64,000 nt of DNA from Adineta vaga (taxonomy: Eukaryota > Rotifera). Shown one piece after another: positions 22,223 through 32,711 of this stretch. A program made the translations under genes and the position numbers. The stretch spans positions 4,836,001-4,900,000 of the forward strand of contig CP075494.1 in assembly GCA_021613535.1 (NCBI GenBank), given 5' to 3'. Position 1 is the first letter of the stretch, and every line of letters begins with the position of its first letter. The notes under the pieces were generated by a model that saw only the letters and a program-made list of their open reading frames with translations, did no database searches and had not been told where the DNA came from.

Positions 22223-24247
22223 TTATTGATCTTTTCCGCTAATCAGAGTAGCAGGATGGTCACTGATGACAGAAATTGAGAACAATGTAACCATGTTTGG
22301 TTGAGCGGTAGTCACTACTAAAAGATATTTTGTCGAAATGTTGAATATTCGTCTAATCAAGAATTCATTTGCAATATCAGCGTTTGAATCTTTATATAGT
22401 AAATTGTTTTGTGGTTGTTTTGGATCAAAAGTGTTTTCATATATATAACCAAGTACGTTAAAACTACTATTAGATAGAATAGCATAATAATCACTTGTTG
22501 AAACATTGATTTGAATCAGTTCATAGTAATACGATGGTTCGGTACAATTATCTTGTCGACACCACTTGGGATTTTCTTCAGTCAATACTGATGCGTATTG
22601 AACCTGCGGCGGTGTTGAAAAACTTAGAGTATCTATTTAAAATAAAAGTTACTGACTATTTGTAATCATTCTGCACAAACAGATGGATACTGAATTTAGA
22701 TAAGAAATTTTTTCAAAAGCAAGATTTTATTTCTTACCTGTTATAGTGATTGGAACTAAACTAATAGATTCTGCACCAGTGATATTGATTGATATTTGAT
22801 TAGAGCTTATTACGTTCGGTGCATACGCCACCAGAATGTATCTCGTTAAAGCTTTCAACACATACAAACCAGCTGTACCTTGATTGCTCTAAAATATAAA
22901 TACGATTCGATTTTCAATACGATTACTTTGTATTAACACTTCGAATATTCAATCGTTGTGCAATATCTTATTGAATCTACTTTCTTTAGGAAAACTTCAG
23001 TATATGAATATGAAATGACACGACAAATAAATTGGAACTGCTGAAAACTCATTTATAGAAACTATGAAAAATGTGATACCATTTGATTTTCTGTTGGAAA
23101 AAATGGACGAAATTTCTCTTGATAGACATATACTCCAGATGTGAGTTCACTTTTGAGTCCAATATAGTATTCTTCGGTTGCAGAAACAGTCAATTGAAAA
23201 GCAGTATAATATCCCATATATGAAGTACAAGATGTAAAACATAGGCTTGAACTGTTTCGATCGATTTGTGAAACAATGTATGCATGATTGTAAGATAAAT
23301 TGTCTAATGAAAAAAAGAATATTTTAATAGAATTAATTATTGTCATTGCTGATGGAATTCTCACTTGTTATACGTGTTGAAAAGAAACTAATCCATTTTG
23401 GGCCAGTTATTCTGATTGAAAATTTGTCCCAATCACTTTGAAAAGATGTTGACACTACTAGAATATACTTTGTCATACTATTGAAGGTAGCATTGAATGT
23501 CTTTGTTTTCTTAAAACACATGGTTAGATGGTCAACAACCAAGTTTTGAAGTTTGAAAATAGTATTGAAACTGTCTCTGTATATATCAACACATATAGAA
23601 ATGTCAGCATTGATCATAATGGTATAAGTTGCATTTATTGATACATTCAGTTGAAGTGTTTCGTAACGGTTTAAATGGTTGTAACAAGGTAATTGACGAC
23701 AATATTTATCACTGTTTTCAGTTAGTTGGGATTCATAAACTAATGCTTGAATAATTGACATATTTAATTGAAAAATAGAAAGAAAGAAATAATGTGAAAA
23801 ATATTCTCAAAAAAAGTATCTATCTTTAATCTGTAACTATTTTATCTCATGCAAATGTTAAATAATTACGACTGAGAATATTGAGTTAGAACTGTTTTTT
23901 TTTTGGTTGACCTACTTTGAGTTTCTGACTCCATAGTTGTAATTGCATCATCTGTGGTAGTTTCCGCAAATGGCGACCTTGGATTCGTTACGGTTTCCGT
24001 AGTCGTGTCTGCTGTTGTTGTTGCTATCGTAGTTGAGAAAATAATTGAAGAATTCTCCGTTGTGTTATCTAGATCATCAATCAAACTTTATAGAAAACAC
24101 TGTAATATATATATATAGCTCGAATTTACTTGTGAATGGAATTTGATTCTTTTTCTTTCGTGCAGAGAGAACGGCTGGTACAGTTATAACTATCACTATG
24201 ATAGCACATATTCCGAAACCTATACCGAATCGAAGTAAAGGATGCAT
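22223..24247 (-). CDS. Single-pass membrane protein with tandem beta-sandwich-like repeats
   Basis: Six exons join with consistent phases: 24247-24130, 24068-23916, 23745-23365, 23303-23080, 22888-22738 and 22632-22223. Total 478 residues. Residues 1-35 hold a signal-anchor helix (FGIGFGICAIIVIVITVPAVL) followed by RKKK. Exon 2 is a Thr/Ser-rich, mucin-like stalk. The rest is three copies of a domain of about 115-130 residues, typified by LTENSDKYCRQ or LTEENPKWCRQ at its start, a middle NVS..Y.I strand, YILVVSTS or YLLVVTTA, and a closing FSI.ITGP-like strand. Copies one and three are fairly complete, copy two is divergent. The ATG at 24245-24247 fits; an earlier in-frame TTG is not a credible start. 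I believe this repeat is frequent in bdelloid proteins. Likely extracellular binding or adhesion. Confidence 0.68.
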
Positions 24248-25073
24248 TGTCGATGAGGCAGAATATTTCTCTACAAACAGCAGAGAATTGTCGGATAAAT
24301 TATTCAAATAAGATCTTAGAAGATCTCATAGCTCGCGAAGTTGGAGAACTGGAAAACTCGTCAAAATAATATACCGAAAGTATTATTTGTACAAAAAGAC
24401 TCAAATAATACTATAAACCTTATCTGACTTTCATTATATAGTTCTTTATCATAACTATATTTTAAGAAATAGAGAGAGATTAATAAAAATATTTTTATTA
24501 TTTTTCTTTCACTTGACGTTTATTTTCTACGTTCTATGTGATCTTACAGCTTTATAAATCACAGTTTTACCAAACATCATGCAATCCATATATACTCTCG
24601 TCCATTTTCATTTAGGCTTTTCAGCATGCGTACCATCGATCAGAAGTTGTTATATTAAATGAAGTAAATGCTTTTAATTTAAAACTTCCATTGTACGTCT
24701 GAAAATGATTTATTTATCTGCCTTTAACAGTATTATTCACGATTGCATACTGTTAAATCAAATACTTTATCTGCTCTTTTTTCAATAAATTATTTTTTGT
24801 AATATAAAACATACGAAAATTTTGTCGAAAAATTTAATCTATTATATATATATATGTATATATGAAGAGTGAATAATAGTTTTTCCACCTTGGTATAGCC
24901 TATAAACTCCTCACTGTTTTTATCATACACCATATGTTACTGATTGCTCGTCTGTACGAATGTTTATAAAGGACATACGACACAGAGTTTAAAATTATCG
25001 GACTGGATTCTTTTTTTATTGAGAGACTGAAGAAAGAAAGGAAAAAATTAAAGAGAAAGGAAATTATTTGTGT
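24248..25073. other. Intergenic, 826 bp
   Basis: Upstream of the repeat-protein gene. The part 24248-24660 is homologous to 17222-17530 (shared upstream region of the duplicated first exon). Otherwise AT-rich with a short TA run near 24844-24862. Confidence 0.5.
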
Positions 25074-26612
25074 TTAAACGGTACAATAGCGCAAACGGCA
25101 AGCTGGTGGAGAAAGAAGTGCAAATACATAATATTCTTTGCAATTGGTAATCCATATAGTATTGGACCATTGACACGATTTACCAGGCCAACTGTAACAT
25201 ACAGTGCCTTCGATTGTAGCACCTACTGCTGAAGGATATTCACCTTTGAACCAACCAGCTCCTTGTGTTCCGCAACGGAATGGCTCTGTTGCACCAGTAA
25301 CTAAACGAGTTCCAGCACCACCTGAGAAACGTACCCAAGTAGGTGTCGGTTTGAAAACATCTTTGTCACATGCAACAGCACTGGCGGCAGTAGCGCGACG
25401 ACTACCATCCGTAATTGACATGTAGCTTGTGCATTGAGATGGTAACTTCCCATCGGCAGGCACTCCTGTTGGTATTGTAAAATTATGTGGTACAGTTGTT
25501 GTTATCGAAGCTACCTTTGTCGATGTTGTTGTTGGTGGGCGTGTTATACTAGGTCGAGTTGATGCTCGAGATGGTGTTGATGTAGTTTTAACACTCGTTG
25601 TCTTAGCTAGATGTTAGTAAGATGAGTTTAGATATAACGTCGGTAGAACATGTATTGTCACTCTTACTTGTTGCTAACGGTTGGGCCGGTGTAGATGAAA
25701 CTGTCTGATTAGTGCTGGAACGTTTGGCAAAACAATTTCCATCGGTAGGCTTTTTGAAGCCAATGCCTGATACTGAAGTGATGGTCTTTGCTGCACCAGG
25801 GTTCGGAAACTCAATAGCATATCCAGCAGTACTACGACATTGACCAGAACCAATATGACCTGAAAGTGTCATATCACCAACGTACATATCGGGAAGATCA
25901 TTCAATGTGCTTGTTCCAGAACCAGTAATCTTAACAACAGCACAATCTATAAAAACGATATTACCGCTATAAAAGAAGAAGATAGTTTTTTTTTCTCAGA
26001 ACATACTTTGATACATTTCCATACGATTACCAGTAACAGCAATCCATGACCTAAATAATCATCTATGTTTTATTTTAATTATCGAAGTAAAGAACTTACC
26101 ATGAAAATAGAGCAATACCAGCTTTTGTATTTGCTGGCACTGTAAATTTAAATGTTTGATTTTTTCCTGCAATATTAGAACCAAGTCGAGCACCTCTAGG
26201 ACAATCACCGATAAATGAATGTAAGACTTTCCATGTTTCACCATTATCAAAAGAAAGTGACGCTTGACAACTGCCGCCACTATGTGCAGCTAAAGATCCT
26301 TCTCCAGATGATCCATGACCAAGAATTCTAAAATGATACAATTCCATCAGAATACAATCATCACATTTGTACTTACTCAAAACGTGTTTGTTCACCTGCT
26401 TGCCATGTTTCCGTAGGATCTTTATTCACACCAGATTTCTTATGTAAACCTTTACATGGAAATTCGCTTCCATCTGGTCTTAGTGGAGCATTGTAATAAT
26501 TACCACCTGGACCATCATCAGGAGCTGCTAGTGGTCGAGGATGTTTAATTCTAGCATGTCCCATGACCAATGAAATGAAACAAAATAATGGAAGCACGAT
26601 TTTGCAGTACAT
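25074..26612 (-). CDS. AA11-like lytic polysaccharide monooxygenase fused to a uromodulin-type D8C domain
   Basis: Five exons (26612-26377, 26327-26100, 26050-26007, 25946-25668, 25606-25074) in consistent phase encode 439 residues. The signal peptide ends MG so that mature protein starts at His19 (HARIKHPRP), the N-terminal half of the copper histidine brace. The second His lies in SLAAHSGGSC (His94) and the axial Tyr in NRMEMYQNC (Tyr168). The blocks PDGSEFPCK, GDCPRGARLGSN and EFPNPG resemble fungal AA11-family enzymes, which oxidatively cleave chitin. A Thr/Ser-rich linker (about 265-325) leads to a Cys-rich domain with WVRFSGGAGTRL, RCGTQGAGW, CYSWPGKSCQWSN and LSPPACRLRYC. This is the D8C module of animal uromodulin/OIT3-type proteins. 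The enzyme is presumably secreted. Fungal origin of the catalytic part is an inference. Confidence 0.85.
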
Positions 26613-27483
26613 CACGAAATAGAAATATAGTGTAGAGGTATGAAGACACTATATTTTATTTTGAATGAATCTTCCGAAGATGTTCTTAAAAGAAAAACTG
26701 AAATCGACCAAATCACTAATATGTATTTAAGCAATGCCCCTTATATTGATGTTATATTATTGATCATACGTGTATCATGTTTCTCTTTGTCATCGAATAT
26801 CGTTCCTTTTTCCATTAAAACCAAGAAAATATTTATTCATATGAATATATCTAAAAAAGATTAGAATCGAAATGTTCTTTTTTTTTAAATGTTTATTTGC
26901 GTCGTAAGTCATGAAAAGGAATAAATAATAATCTTTCTAATAAACATACAAATATTTATGTATTTATTAATGGAAAGCTGTTTTTATTCATACAAAAATA
27001 TAAGCTTATATACTTCCTTTTATTCTTTGCACTAACCGCGTTGATCAATATTGATTATATCTTCTAGTTGTTGTTGTTATGATGAACTCGACATAATCTT
27101 TATTTAGGTCGAATCACACCCTCCTGTTTAAATGTACTAGATGCTTCAGAATAATCAACAAGTGCTTTGTGAAGTACAATAAATACAAAAGTTTATAAAT
27201 TTCATATATGCATATCAAAGAGATAATTTTTCCTCTAACAGAATAATTTACATTTATTAATAGCATTTAGATTTAATAAAATTTTCAAAATAATTCATAG
27301 ACATTACACTACATGACCTGTCAATTATTATCTCCATCCAATATCATCCACCTGTTAACGTAAATTGATTGTCACGAAACATACTCGCATCATTCTCTAT
27401 TCATAATACATTCTTTTATATAAATAAATACTCATATTTTATCGAGTACAAAAAGTCTTCCTATATTAATTCTAACAGCATAG
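26613..27483. other. Intergenic, 871 bp
   Basis: Upstream of the LPMO gene. On the minus strand, about 27102-27170, a stretch reads ALVDYSEASSTFKQEGVIRP and ends in TAA. It looks like an orphan terminal exon; no adjoining exons could be assembled and no family was recognised. Confidence 0.35.
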
Positions 27484-28515
27484 ATGGTCTCATCATCATT
27501 GATTTCTACATTGACTCATATTACTCGACAGATTAATATCTTTGCTGGTATTTCTATCTTCACCGTAGGAGTTATCGGTAGTTCACTCAATATCATTGTT
27601 TTTCTCAGTTAAAAAACTTTTCGACAAAATTCTTGTGCTTTTTATCTCATCATTATGTCATTTGTTAACATTGGTCAGTTAATTATTGGTTTACTTTTTC
27701 GTAGTGTCAGTAATATATTAAACAACGATTGGTCACAATCCTCTCTCATCTATTGTAAATTACGTAATTATCTTCTTGTCGTCTTCACTAACATATCAAT
27801 GTAATGTATGTGTTTTGCAACCATTGATCAATACTTAGCTACATGCCATCGTCGACGTTGGCAACATTGGACTAGTCTACGAGTTGTTCGTTGTATTTCA
27901 ATTGTTTCAACTATCTTTAGTCTCCTAACAGCAATTCCATGTCTGATTTATTACACGCATTATATCTCATCTGTCACGGGACAAGTAACATGTACAATAA
28001 CTGATGTCATCTTTATTCGAGTAAACATTATTTTCTATCGTTTGATAATGAGTAATATTTTACCTCTCATTATTGCATCTGTTTTTGGAATATTAACATA
28101 TTACAATGTCAAACAAATTCCTTATCGAACAGTTCCACTTGTTCGACGTGAACTTGACAAACAATTAACCATCATGATTCTTATACAAGATGCATTTACT
28201 GTTATCACTCTGCTACCAATAATAACATTAGGATTTATATCTCTGAATCCAAATGTTAATCAAGATCCTCTTGCTAATGCCGAGTTTCAATTAGCGAATG
28301 TTATCGCTGTAATGTTCTACTATTTATATTTTGGTGTAAGAATCTAACATTTATATTCCTATTTGTTTATTTGCTTATCTATTGTTTAGAGTCCTTTCTA
28401 TGTTTATATTTGTGCATCTGAACGATTTCGTCAACAACTAAAACATGTTCTATTCGTACATCGATTTCGACCGTTCACAATCAATGTTAATCAAATTGCA
28501 CCACAAATAAAATGA
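27484..28515 (+). pseudogene. Class A GPCR pseudogene (FMRFamide-receptor-like), two in-frame stops
   Basis: From ATG 27484 the frame runs through all seven helices to TGA 28513, with one GT..AG intron (28336-28389). Family marks are GVIGSSLNIIVF in helix 1, FATIDQYLATC in place of DRY, and helix 7 FGSPFYVYICASERFRQQ across the splice. Two TAA stops interrupt it, at 27610-27612 after VFLS and 27802-27804 after NISM. Because the frame is otherwise intact and the intron is preserved, inactivation appears recent. Sequencing error at two sites is possible but less likely. The intact relative is at 17944-19028. Confidence 0.8.
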
Positions 28516-28990
28516 ACTTTTTCTCGTAATTTCAAGAATGCAGCGACATCAACTATCATGATTTAATCAAACGAGTTACATTCAATAATGGAGTTATTGT
28601 TCAAGGAATCGAAAAACTCATTTAAGTAAAATATGAAATATTTTCTCATCAATAAATTTACTCGATCAATTCTATTTCTCCATGTCAGAAAGATATAAAA
28701 TGTGTTTTAATATTCAATTCAATTCAATTCAATCAAGAAAACCTTGAATATCTTTTGTTTATACGTTTCTTTTTGTATATTCTGTGAAGACATTATTCAA
28801 AATATTTTTTTTCTTGCGTTCTGTCGATGAACAAAAAGAAAACTATAGAAACGTGGTTGCGCACCTACGCATACTTTCTTCATATTTTAACATATACTAC
28901 CACTCTTTTGATGTGCGCGTTTTTTTCTTCTCAGAAAATACGTCATCTTGGTAACTGGATGCATAAATTTTGAAAATATTTACTTGATAA
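28516..28990. other. Intergenic
   Basis: Between the GPCR pseudogene and the glycosyltransferase-like gene. A short CAATT/AATTC run near 28713-28732; nothing else. Confidence 0.45.
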
Positions 28991-30124
28991 ATGGAATTAA
29001 ACAAATGTAATACAATTTCATTGATTATAATCTTTCTTACGACATTTATATTTATGTTTTTTCTATCAAAATATCCATCCTATCTGCAATGGTCTTTCAA
29101 TCATCAATTTATTTTAAATCTCTTTGATTCCAGAAGTATAAATTCATATAAGAACATAACTTCCATTTCTTCGGGCAATACGTCGGATGTTTTATTAATA
29201 TATGTTTATGCCAATGTTCATGAACATGCATATGGAAATTTAAAATATTTTATTGATATTGCTGTTCGTGAAAATGATGGTGTTGATTATGTTTTTATAT
29301 TACAACAAACAGAAAATAAACCTATTGATGAAACAAAATTACCACGAATACCACACAGCAATGCATTTTATTTTCAACATGAGAATAAATGTTTTGATTA
29401 TGGAACTATGGGTTGGTTCTTTGATCAATATACTATTGGTAATCCATGGCAAAATAGTACTCCTATAACGCAATCTATGAATCTAAATAATGGTACGCAT
29501 CGATTATTTAATTTGATACAATACAAATATTTTATTTTTATGAATTCATCAATTCGTGGTCCATTCTTTCCTCCATATTTTCTTAAGTTTTTATCTGATT
29601 ATCAAATGGAATTTCATAAACCATTTTATTGGTATACGATTTTTACAAAACGTCTCAATAACAAAGTAAAATTAGTTGGTGGAACTATTAGTTGTATTCC
29701 TGTTCCACATGTTCAATCCTATTTCATAATAACAGATTTTACTGGGTTTTCAATTCTATTAAAAAGTTCAACCACCGCTGAGGGAAAAATTTTTGCCGGT
29801 GTGTTTGGATGTTATCCATCAAAGAGCGATACAACATGGATCAGCGAACTTGGAATTTCTAAATTAATACTTGAATCAGGGTATATGATGAGTAGTCTGA
29901 TGTCAAAACATCAGATGATTGATTTTGTTAAAAATGGTACCTATAAATGTCAAGTATATGAAAATCCATATTCAGATAAAAGTGTTGACGGAACATCGTT
30001 AGAACCGTATGATGTTGTTTTTGTTAAATATAATGCAAAAAAAACGACAACTGATGCACAAGATCGAGCAATGTTGTATCAAAGATGGATAGAAGAAACA
30101 AAGACAAATAATAGAACTTTATAA
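28991..30124 (+). CDS. Type II membrane protein, glycosyltransferase-like
   Basis: A single open frame of 377 residues from ATG 28991. A short cytoplasmic N-terminus is followed by one anchor helix (about residues 9-27) and a lumenal domain with several N-glycosylation sites. The core includes FIFMNSSIRGPFFPPY, VKLVGGTISC, PHVQSYFI and an acidic, glycine-containing EGKIFAG region. These blocks recall an uncharacterised glycosyltransferase-like family known from algae, plants and protists, in which the NSS-RGPF and HVQSY motifs recur. No classical DxD metal site is obvious. The gene is intronless, unlike many neighbours, compatible with but not proof of horizontal transfer. Likely Golgi or ER localisation is inferred from topology. 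Confidence 0.55.
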   Translation: MELNKCNTISLIIIFLTTFIFMFFLSKYPSYLQWSFNHQFILNLFDSRSINSYKNITSISSGNTSDVLLIYVYANVHEHAYGNLKYFIDIAVRENDGVDYVFILQQTENKPIDETKLPRIPHSNAFYFQHENKCFDYGTMGWFFDQYTIGNPWQNSTPITQSMNLNNGTHRLFNLIQYKYFIFMNSSIRGPFFPPYFLKFLSDYQMEFHKPFYWYTIFTKRLNNKVKLVGGTISCIPVPHVQSYFIITDFTGFSILLKSSTTAEGKIFAGVFGCYPSKSDTTWISELGISKLILESGYMMSSLMSKHQMIDFVKNGTYKCQVYENPYSDKSVDGTSLEPYDVVFVKYNAKKTTTDAQDRAMLYQRWIEETKTNNRTL

Positions 30125-30714
30125 CGTATAATTTTTATGTTTTTTTTTCCTTAATAAATTTTATCACATCTTTAGGGTGTGAATGAGAATTGTTGAAGGC
30201 TAGTTGTGATGATTGGTTCATGCTTTTGAATACTTGCGTTTAGAATTCAAACAAAAGTTTCAGAAGATGTCTTATGGTGATTAAATGAAGCCTTAAAATC
30301 CTTGTTTCTTTTCTATATAAACTCATATTCTCGTTCATTGTGAAGATACACTTTATAGAACTTTTCTTACAATGTGACGCTCGAAAAAGATGAAAAGATA
30401 ACCTGCTACTACACAATTAATCTGTTTCGCTGTTGTTGTAAAGTCCATAATGAGTCAACAATACTGCAGTAGCTGGCTAAAATTGTTTGCTGCTACCATT
30501 ATCTTCTTCCGACCTGCTATCAACATACCATAACAAAGAAAAAGAATACGAAAATGTGCGCATGCTCTGATAAAATACCTCTTCGTTTACTATCAGTCTC
30601 TCTAAAGATATAAAATATAAGTGGCTAATGAAATTCGCTTTCGCTTTTTATTTCATACGCATTTAGCAGTCATACCTTGAGTAATATTTCAAAGGATAGA
30701 ATATTCGTGCAAAA
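30125..30714. other. Intergenic, 590 bp
   Basis: Presumed promoter and 5' UTR of the ADP-ribosyltransferase gene. No other feature recognised. Confidence 0.45.
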
Positions 30715-31756
30715 ATGAGTCGATACTTGGAAGGTGAAATTGGCAACAAAAAACTACCACCAATAGGTGCCTACTGGCAACATTCTTTATTTCCACTCGA
30801 ACAAGCTTTAGAACCTGTTATGGATCGTATTAATGGACTAGATCGATCCATTAAAGATGCTAAACGGTATTGCTGCTATCCATCAAAACATCAGTTGACA
30901 AAGGATGAGTCAGCTGCTGTGTATCTATATACGATGGAAGGTGGTGATAACAGCTTTTATCGTATATTAAATGAAGCTCTTCGCTCAGAAAATCGTCGAG
31001 CACTTCGATCATGGTTTGGCTTTCTTAAACTATTCGATACAGCCCTCGCCAAACTACCCGTCGTCAAAAGATCTGTTTGGAGAGGTATATCTGGAGATAT
31101 TAGTAAACAATTTAAGAGGGGTGAATTATTAACATGGTGGAGTATAAGTTCGTGTTCAACGGAACTAGAAGTTGTTCAAGATTTTCTCGGATCAAACACG
31201 AATGCCACTCTTTTGATGATTGAGACTAAAAATGCGAAAGATATTAGTGGATATACAAGTTTTCCCGATGAAAAGGAAATATTATTGGGACCAGGTACTG
31301 AACTGCGCGTGGAAAGTAATGCATTACACCATGGAGCTTTACATATCGTGCATTTGATTGAGGTACATGAGGGTAACGAAGACTCATTGTCAACTGCTAT
31401 GAGTTCTATGGAATTATTACCCAAATCGAAAAGTTCAGGTACAGTCACTGATGAACATTGTCTAAATTTTGTGATGAAATCTATTGTTTTATCAGAGAAG
31501 ACATGTATTTTTGTTTACACAATAGTATTTGAAAAGGGACTCTAATTCTTTTTCTACTGTAGGTAATCCACAATCGGCATGGACTTCGGCTTCTGCGGAG
31601 CCCACACTCAAAAAAAGCACAACAACAAGTAAGTTTGCTCTCCAGCTATATCGGACATTCACTATCAGCTTAAAAGAACTACGGACGTCATTTCTCTTCA
31701 ATTCTTGGATGCTTTACACTTTGTCAATACATACGTGTATAAGATCGTTCGTGTGA
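30715..31756 (+). CDS. Arginine-type mono-ADP-ribosyltransferase (ART family)
   Basis: Exon 1 (30715-31438) and exon 2 (31563-31756; phase 1) give about 305 residues. The catalytic domain spans roughly 60-220 and shows the R-S-E triad of this clade: VWRGI (Arg123), WWSISS (Ser143-146) and the ARTT loop EKE (Glu186, Glu188), the ExE form expected for arginine-directed enzymes. These enzymes transfer ADP-ribose from NAD+ to protein arginine. There is no signal peptide, so it is likely intracellular, unlike vertebrate ecto-ARTs. If the intron is retained, the protein ends at 31543-31545. A GTAAG at 31630 could start a further intron, so the C-terminus is uncertain. A 93-bp tandem repeat begins within 40 bp of the stop. 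Such genes are numerous in bdelloids. Confidence 0.75.
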
Positions 31757-31790
31757 GAAATGCGGTCGTTTGACCGTGTCTTGTTTGACA

Positions 31791-32711
31791 TGATGATCGA
31801 TGAGATGATCACCTGTCAGTGTGGACTTCGAAGTGAGCATCATAGTTGAACAGAGTAATGATGAGAATGATTGCTTTGTGATGTGATGATCGATGAGATG
31901 ATCAACTGTCAGTGTTGACTTCGAAGTGAGCATCATAGTTGAACAGAGTAATGATGAGAATGATTTCTTTGTGATGTGATGATCGATGAGATGATCAACT
32001 GTCAGTGTTGACTTCGAAGTGAGCATCATAGTTGAACAGAGTGATTCTGAGAATGATTTCTTTGTGATGTGATGATCGATGAGATGATCACCTGTCAGCG
32101 TGGACTTCAAAGTGAGCATCATAGTTGAACAGAGTAATGATGAGAATGATTGCTTTGTGATGTGATGATCGATGAGATGATCAACTGTCAGTGTTGACTT
32201 CGAAGTGAGCATCATAGTTGAACAGAGTGATGGTGAGAATGATTTCTTTGTGATGTGATGATCGATGAGATGATCACCTGTCAGTGTTGACTTCGAAGTG
32301 AGCATCATAGTTGAACAGAGTAATGATGAGAATGATTGCTTTGTGATGTGATGATCGATGAGATGATCACCTGTCAGTGTGGACTTCGAAGTGAGCATCA
32401 TAGTTGAACAGAGTGATTATGAGAATGATTGCTTTGTGATGTGATGATCGATGAGATGATCACCTGTCAGTGTTGACTTCGAAGTGAGCATCATAGTTGA
32501 ACAGAGTGATGGTGAGAATGATTTCTTTGTGATGTGATGATCGATGAGATGATCAACTGTCAGCCTGGACTTCGAAGTGAGCATCATAGTTGAACAGACT
32601 GATGGTGAGAATGATTGCTTTGTGATGTGATGATCGATGAGATGATCAACTGTCAGTGTTGACTTCGAAGTGAGCATCATAGTTGAACAGAGTGATTATG
32701 AGAATCATTCA
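31791..32711. repeat. 93-bp tandem repeat, about 10 units
   Basis: Units begin with GATGATCGATGAGATGATCA at about 31791, 31884, 31977, 32070 and so on to 32628. Spacing is constant at 93 bp. Variation is limited to a few positions (CACCTG/CAACTG, GTGTGG/GTGTTG, ATTGC/ATTTC, and the segment before GAGAATGATT). Because 93 is a multiple of three, the minus strand has long open frames coding a 31-residue unit, but two units carry TAA in that frame. The array lies immediately 3' of the ADP-ribosyltransferase gene. Best treated as a minisatellite. Confidence 0.9.

Noticed and set aside
24305-24307. Upstream start for the repeat-protein gene
   Set aside because: The codon is TTG, not ATG; the ATG at 24245-24247 sits directly before the signal-anchor helix and is conserved in the duplicate at 17221.
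26640-26864. 74-codon frame divergent from the LPMO gene
   Set aside because: No family motif, signal peptide or splice partner; low-complexity AT-rich composition.
1523-27804. Stops inside conserved frames suggested a variant nuclear code
   Set aside because: Intact genes here end in all three stops (for example TAG at 3260, TAA at 53395, TGA at 39282), and the internal stops are of mixed types in only a few genes.
31724-32680. Minus-strand frames of 225 and 87 codons over the tandem repeat
   Set aside because: They are a by-product of the 93-bp period; variant units contain TAA in the frame and there is no plausible gene structure.
31791-32711. CRISPR-like regular repeats
   Set aside because: Units are head-to-tail without unique spacers in eukaryotic DNA; it is a minisatellite.
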